A DNA stretch of 64,000 nucleotides from Grimontia indica. GTDB taxonomy: Bacteria > Pseudomonadota > Gammaproteobacteria > Enterobacterales > Vibrionaceae. The translations under genes were made by a program, and so were the position numbers. The stretch is taken from contig NZ_ANFM02000022.1 of the NCBI RefSeq assembly GCF_000333895.2, positions 106,047 to 170,046 of the forward strand. The letters run 5' to 3'. Positions 60,602 through 64,000 of the stretch are shown here, one piece after another. Under the pieces are notes generated by a model, which ran no database searches, had not been told where the DNA came from, and saw only the letters and a program-made list of their open reading frames with translations. The first letter of the stretch is position 1. The number at the start of each line of letters is the position of its first letter.

Positions 60602-61885
60602 ATGGCGAAAGAACACGGGTATATCGATAGCTACTATCAAGCAACGGCAAATGTTTTGCCTGAACAGCCAGAGTTAACCAGTGATATTCAAGCTGACGTT
60701 TGTATTATCGGCGCGGGTTTAACGGGCACGAACGCAGCGATTGAACTTCGCAAGAAGGGCATGAGTGTGGTGGTGTTGGAAGGCCAACGCATTGCGTTTG
60801 GTGGTTCAGGTCGTAATGGTGGTCAGGCGCTGGTGGGTTACTGTCTGGGTCTTCGCGAAGTTGACGAAGAGTACGGCCCAGAATGGGGCAAGCAGCTTTG
60901 GGATCTGTCCGTTGAATCTATCGATATCATTCGTGAACGCATCAGCGAGTTCAACATCGATTGTGACTTCCAGGAAGGTTACATCGAACTGGCGTTGAAC
61001 AAAGGTCAGGAGAAAGAACTGAAATCCTGGCATGAGCTGAAGCATGGCCGTTACAACTATCCGGTTGCCGAGTGGTGGGACACTGACAAGATTGAGCAGG
61101 TAGCGAACACCCGTCGTTACTTGGGCGGCTTATTCGACCCAAACAGTGGTCACGTTCACACTCTGAACTACACGCTGGGTTTGGCGCAAGCGGCTATTTC
61201 AGTTGGCGCGGAAATCTATGAAAACAGCCCGGTGGTCAAACTGGAAAAAGGCGCAGGGTTTAACACGGTAAAAACCGCAAAAGGCAGCGTGAAAGCAAAA
61301 CAGGTTCTGTTGGCTTGTAACGCCTACCTTGACGGCCTGCACCGCAAGGCGCAATCAAAAGTGCTGCCTGTGGCTTCTTACATTGCTGTGACTGAGCAGC
61401 TTGGCGATCGTCAGCCAATCACTAACAAGATGGCGATGTCTGATCTGAATAACTGTCTGGATTATTTCCGCCCGACTGCTGACGGACGCATTCTGTTCGG
61501 CGGTGTGAACCATCCGTTCAATGGCGAGTATTCAGACAGTCAGGAGCGTCTGCGTCAACGGATGCTGAAAGTGTTCCCACAGCTGGGTGATGTGAAGATG
61601 GAATATCACTGGGGTGGTCTGTTTGCGGTGACCCGTAGCTACATGCCGGAAATCTCGCATTTGGGTAACGATATCTATACAGCACATGGCTACACTGGTC
61701 ATGGCGTTGGTTTGACCAATATCGCAGGCCGCGTTGTTGCTGAAGCAATGGCAGGGCAGGCAGGACGTTTCGATGTGTTCTCACGTATCGATCACGGCTG
61801 GATCCCAACGCCGAAAGTGTTGCGTAAACCTGCGCTCGCGATGGCGATCTGGAAAGCCAAAATGGAAGACGCTCTAGCGAACTAA
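60602..61885 (+). CDS. puuB: FAD-dependent oxidoreductase, gamma-glutamylputrescine oxidase-like
   Basis: 427 residues. N-terminal FAD-binding DAO fold (DVCIIGAGLTGTNAAIELRK), SGRNGGQALVGYCLG, LLACNAYLDGL, and the C-terminal YTAHGYTGHGVGLTNIAGRV. Closest in layout to PuuB/OrdL, which oxidises gamma-glutamylputrescine in putrescine breakdown. The divergent potD supports a polyamine role, but other Puu genes are absent here. Closed by a hairpin at 61956-61982. Confidence 0.87.
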   Translation: MAKEHGYIDSYYQATANVLPEQPELTSDIQADVCIIGAGLTGTNAAIELRKKGMSVVVLEGQRIAFGGSGRNGGQALVGYCLGLREVDEEYGPEWGKQLWDLSVESIDIIRERISEFNIDCDFQEGYIELALNKGQEKELKSWHELKHGRYNYPVAEWWDTDKIEQVANTRRYLGGLFDPNSGHVHTLNYTLGLAQAAISVGAEIYENSPVVKLEKGAGFNTVKTAKGSVKAKQVLLACNAYLDGLHRKAQSKVLPVASYIAVTEQLGDRQPITNKMAMSDLNNCLDYFRPTADGRILFGGVNHPFNGEYSDSQERLRQRMLKVFPQLGDVKMEYHWGGLFAVTRSYMPEISHLGNDIYTAHGYTGHGVGLTNIAGRVVAEAMAGQAGRFDVFSRIDHGWIPTPKVLRKPALAMAIWKAKMEDALAN

Positions 61886-61955
61886 TGGCACATCCATCTC
61901 ACGATTAGATTTTTAAATCCTTTCCATAAAATCTGTGATTTGAAGCAGCACTAGC

Positions 61956-61986
61956 ACAAGGGGTAGATTCGCTACCCCTTGTATTT
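61956..61986 (+). terminator. Hairpin after the PuuB-type gene
   Basis: ACAAGGGGTAG (61956-61966), ATTCG loop, CTACCCCTTGT (61972-61982), then ATTTAG. Strong stem with little T-tract; it sits directly before the ribosome site of the next gene. Confidence 0.65.
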
Positions 61987-61999
61987 AGAGGTGCTGACA

Positions 62000-62608
62000 A
62001 TGAACACAGATAAGTTATTAGATGCACTTCATACCCAAGGTTGGTACGTGTGGGATGATTTCCTGAATGCAGAAGAAGTAGAACGACTTCGTGATGCTAT
62101 TCCTGAAAGCATGAAACCTGCTGGCATCGGACGACACCTGCAGCACCATACCAACAAACAAATCCGTAGTGACAAGATTTCCTGGCTGGAACGCGGAAAG
62201 CATCCTGCCTCGGACGATTTTCTCTCTCGAATGGAAGCGATAAAGAACGACGTCAACCGCCACTTCTTTTTGGGTTTGTTCGAGTATGAAGCGCACTTCG
62301 CGCGTTACGACATCGGCGATTTCTATCAAAAACACCTCGATACTTTCGAAGGCCGTTCCAACCGCCGTTTAACCACGGTGATGTACCTCAATGATGAGTG
62401 GGCGGATGAAGATGGTGGCGAGATTGTGATTTATGATATCAACGATAGTCATCTCAATACCCTCTGGCCAAAAGCAGGACGTTTACTAGTGTTCCTGTCG
62501 GAAGAGTTTCCCCATGAGGTACTTCCGACCAACCGAGAGCGTTACAGCATTGCAGGCTGGTTCCGTGTAAACGGAATGCGCGGCAACCGCGTCGATCCAT
62601 CTCGATAG
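62000..62608 (+). CDS. 2OG-Fe(II) oxygenase family protein
   Basis: 202 residues from ATG 62000 (AGAGG 9 bases upstream; the frame opens at 61979 inside the hairpin). Prolyl-4-hydroxylase-like fold: metal ligands HLD in FYQKHLDTFEG and the distal His of FPHEVLPT, with the 2-oxoglutarate-binding Arg in RYSIAGWFR; TTVMYLNDEW and DGGEIVIYD are core strands. It probably hydroxylates a protein or small molecule; substrate unknown. In the same direction as alkB, 88 bases upstream. Confidence 0.85.
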   Translation: MNTDKLLDALHTQGWYVWDDFLNAEEVERLRDAIPESMKPAGIGRHLQHHTNKQIRSDKISWLERGKHPASDDFLSRMEAIKNDVNRHFFLGLFEYEAHFARYDIGDFYQKHLDTFEGRSNRRLTTVMYLNDEWADEDGGEIVIYDINDSHLNTLWPKAGRLLVFLSEEFPHEVLPTNRERYSIAGWFRVNGMRGNRVDPSR

Positions 62609-62696
62609 AAACTATTTCGTTGTACCGTTTTATCTCGCTCGATTGTTGGGAGGTAAAACGGTATCTTCATCTCACACAAGCAATAGCGGAGGTGAG

Positions 62697-63305
62697 ATGT
62701 TTCAGGGCGATCTTTTTCAGCAAACAGGATGGATAGACATTCCCGACGGGAAACTGTTCTGGGAGCCTGAGTTTATTCCTACCAGCATCGCTTCTGATAT
62801 TTTTCACCATCTCTCCCAATCTCTTCCTTGGGACCAGCTTCCCATCAAAATGTTCGGCCGTGAAGTGCTGCAACCTCGAATGCAGGCGTGGTTTGGTGAC
62901 GCCTACTCATATTCAGGGCTTCACCTGAAGGCCGCACGTATGCCTGAATCATTACTTTCATTGAAGTCTCAATGTGAGCAAACGTCTGGTATGGCTTACA
63001 ATTCTGTGCTCGCGAACCTTTATCGTGATGGACAGGATTACATGGGGTGGCATCAGGACAATGAAACGGAGTTAGGTACTGAGCCAAGTATCGCTTCTCT
63101 CAGTTTTGGTGAAACCCGACGCTTTGTTCTTCGTCATCTTCAAACCGGAGAAAAACGGGAATTTGAATTAGGTTCTGGTTCTCTGCTGATTATGGCGGGC
63201 AAAACCCAGACTTATTGGCAACATGCAGTGCCGAAAACCGCAAAACTTAGGGGGCCGAGAATCAACCTCACTTTCCGGAATATTAACTTCTTAGCGAAAT
63301 CCTGA
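62697..63305 (+). CDS. alkB: AlkB-type alpha-ketoglutarate-dependent dioxygenase
   Basis: 202 residues from ATG 62697, with GGAGGTGAG directly upstream. Metal ligands in YMGWHQDNE (H-x-D) and WQHAVPKT, 2OG-binding Arg in RINLTFRN; nucleotide-recognition segment YNSVLANLYRDGQDY. It is of the ALKBH2/short AlkB kind, repairing N-alkylated bases by oxidative demethylation. The second 2OG-Fe(II) enzyme in a row; third base-alkylation repair gene of the window. Confidence 0.92.
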   Translation: MFQGDLFQQTGWIDIPDGKLFWEPEFIPTSIASDIFHHLSQSLPWDQLPIKMFGREVLQPRMQAWFGDAYSYSGLHLKAARMPESLLSLKSQCEQTSGMAYNSVLANLYRDGQDYMGWHQDNETELGTEPSIASLSFGETRRFVLRHLQTGEKREFELGSGSLLIMAGKTQTYWQHAVPKTAKLRGPRINLTFRNINFLAKS

Positions 63306-63385
63306 CCAAAAAAGGCTCGATATGGTCGATTTATATCGACTTTGCCGTGAAATTGAGCGAAGGAACTTTTTTTTCAAAATTAGTG

Positions 63386-63413
63386 TTGACTAGATCACGT
63401 GAATCCGTAGAAT
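63386..63413 (+). promoter_or_regulatory. Promoter of tRNA cluster 2
   Basis: TTGACT (63386-63391), 16 bases, TAGAAT (63408-63413), then a GC-rich discriminator GCGCACC as in stringently controlled stable-RNA promoters. The leader that follows is a near copy of that at cluster 1. Confidence 0.75.
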
Positions 63414-63462
63414 GCGCACCGTACCGCAGAGGAAGGCAACTTACTGAAGCGGGGCAAACGAA

Positions 63463-63536
63463 GGCGCGTTGGCAGAGTGGCTATGCAGCGGATTGCAAAT
63501 CCGTGGACCTCGGTTCGACTCCGGGACGCGCCTCCA
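63463..63536 (+). tRNA. tRNA-Cys (GCA), second locus
   Basis: 74 nt, identical to 19932-20005: acceptor GGCGCGT, anticodon GCA, CCA encoded. Confidence 0.98.
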
Positions 63537-63540
63537 TGAT

Positions 63541-63616
63541 GCGACACTAGCTCAGCTGGTAGAGCGCAACCTTGCCAAGGTTGAGGTCACGAGTTCGAAC
63601 CTCGTGTGTCGCTCCA
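63541..63616 (+). tRNA. tRNA-Gly (GCC), third copy
   Basis: 76 nt, identical to 20010-20085, four bases after tRNA-Cys as in cluster 1. Confidence 0.98.
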
Positions 63617-63657
63617 AATTCAAAGCTTTCGATTCATCGGAAGTTTGATACGCAAGG

Positions 63658-63720
63658 AACCTTGCCAAGGTTGAGGTCACGCCTAAGCCTTGAAGATCGG
63701 GAACCTCGTGTGTCGCTCCA
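63658..63720 (+). pseudogene. Decayed tRNA-Gly copy
   Basis: Anticodon arm through variable region (63658-63681) and the 3' T-arm/acceptor end (63701-63720) match tRNA-Gly, but the 5' half is missing and 19 unrelated bases (63682-63700) replace the start of the T-arm. It cannot fold as a tRNA. The corresponding cluster 1 spacer holds a shorter scrap. Confidence 0.85.
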
Positions 63721-63783
63721 CTTTCTCTTAAGGGATTGAGAAATGGGAATCGCTGTCATTGTGCGAGAACAATGACATACGGA

Positions 63784-63860
<77 letters not shown>

Positions 63861-63893
63861 ATTATTCGGACAGTTTGGGTGTTTTGTTTTGAC

Positions 63894-63950
63894 ATAACCC
63901 TCAGGCCGTCGACGGAAGCGCCGCCCGGATAAAATCCGGCTCCGCAACCA
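63894..63950 (+). pseudogene. Decayed tRNA-fMet 3' fragment
   Basis: Starts at ATAACCC of the anticodon arm, then diverged bases, then AAAATCCGGCTCCGCAACCA, matching the T-arm and 3' end of tRNA-fMet with a lost C. The 5' half is absent. A degenerate unit of a tandem tRNA array. Confidence 0.75.
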
Positions 63951-63982
63951 CATTTGGTTTATTCGGCTTCGCCGGATAACAT

Positions 63983-64000
63983 GCGACACTAGCTCAGCTG
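63983..64000 (+). tRNA. tRNA-Gly (GCC), cut by window edge
   Basis: The last 18 bases equal the start of the other tRNA-Gly genes (GCGACACTAGCTCAGCTG); the rest lies outside the window. It shows that cluster 2 continues. Confidence 0.85.

Overview
The window reads as a chromosomal segment of a marine gammaproteobacterium of the family Vibrionaceae, probably of the Grimontia/Enterovibrio type. The main clues are the gene order sapAB-pspF-pspABC-ycjXF-tyrR, a fused diaminobutyrate aminotransferase/decarboxylase followed by carboxynorspermidine dehydrogenase and NspC, FabV as enoyl-ACP reductase, a PsrA-FadE pair, GH19 chitinases with chitin-binding modules, a GlyGly-CTERM protein and at least one integron attC site. 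Species cannot be fixed from the sequence alone.

Layout. 1-9.4 kb: sapB (cut by the window edge) and sapA, then the phage-shock regulon (pspF divergent from a sigma-54 promoter driving pspABC), ycjX, ycjF and tyrR. 9.4-15 kb: ogt, a GNAT acetyltransferase, an HD hydrolase, pyruvate kinase and hexR, and a YeeZ-like epimerase. 15-19.7 kb: psrA-fadE and fabV. 19.9-20.5 kb: a tRNA cluster (Cys, Gly, fMet, Gly, Leu). 20.6-27.5 kb: a YjdF-like membrane protein and the norspermidine operon, with a long structured leader. 27.7-33 kb: a PspB-like protein, alkD and two tandem GH19 chitinases. 33-34.4 kb: guaC with a structured leader. 34.8-38.5 kb: an AT-rich accessory island with integron-cassette traits. 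It holds a HExxH protein overlapping a ParB-like protein with a Cys/His-rich tail, a canonical attC, a two-TM Abi-like protein, a HEPN-motif protein and a tiny basic protein. 38.8-46.9 kb: a frameshifted histone-H1-like gene, ppk2, a LysR regulator, an RTX repeat protein lacking a clear start, an XRE regulator, a VIT/VWA surface protein, an SDR and a membrane protein. 47.1-52.7 kb: a NarL-type two-component system, split by a miniature repeat element, divergent from a TRAP transporter. 52.8-62 kb: a Lon-like protease, a 3-hydroxybutyrate dehydrogenase, a DUF808 protein, threonine aldolase, a TauE-type permease, PotD and a PuuB-type oxidase. 62-64 kb: a 2OG-Fe(II) oxygenase, AlkB and a second tRNA cluster with decayed tRNA copies.

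How the parts connect. Polyamines recur: norspermidine synthesis (dat/ddc, CANSDH, nspC), polyamine binding (potD) and putrescine catabolism (puuB-like), though not in one operon. Alkylation-damage repair is represented three times (ogt, alkD, alkB). Lipid metabolism is linked by PsrA, whose gene carries a perfect PsrA-type palindrome in its promoter.

The most unusual parts are the HExxH/ParB-like cassette, two copies of a 266-267 bp terminal-inverted-repeat element (one in the 5' leader of a chitinase gene, the other between kinase and regulator of a two-component operon), the structured leaders of dat/ddc and guaC, and two similar minus-strand units that look like short terminated RNAs at 14.75-15.06 kb.
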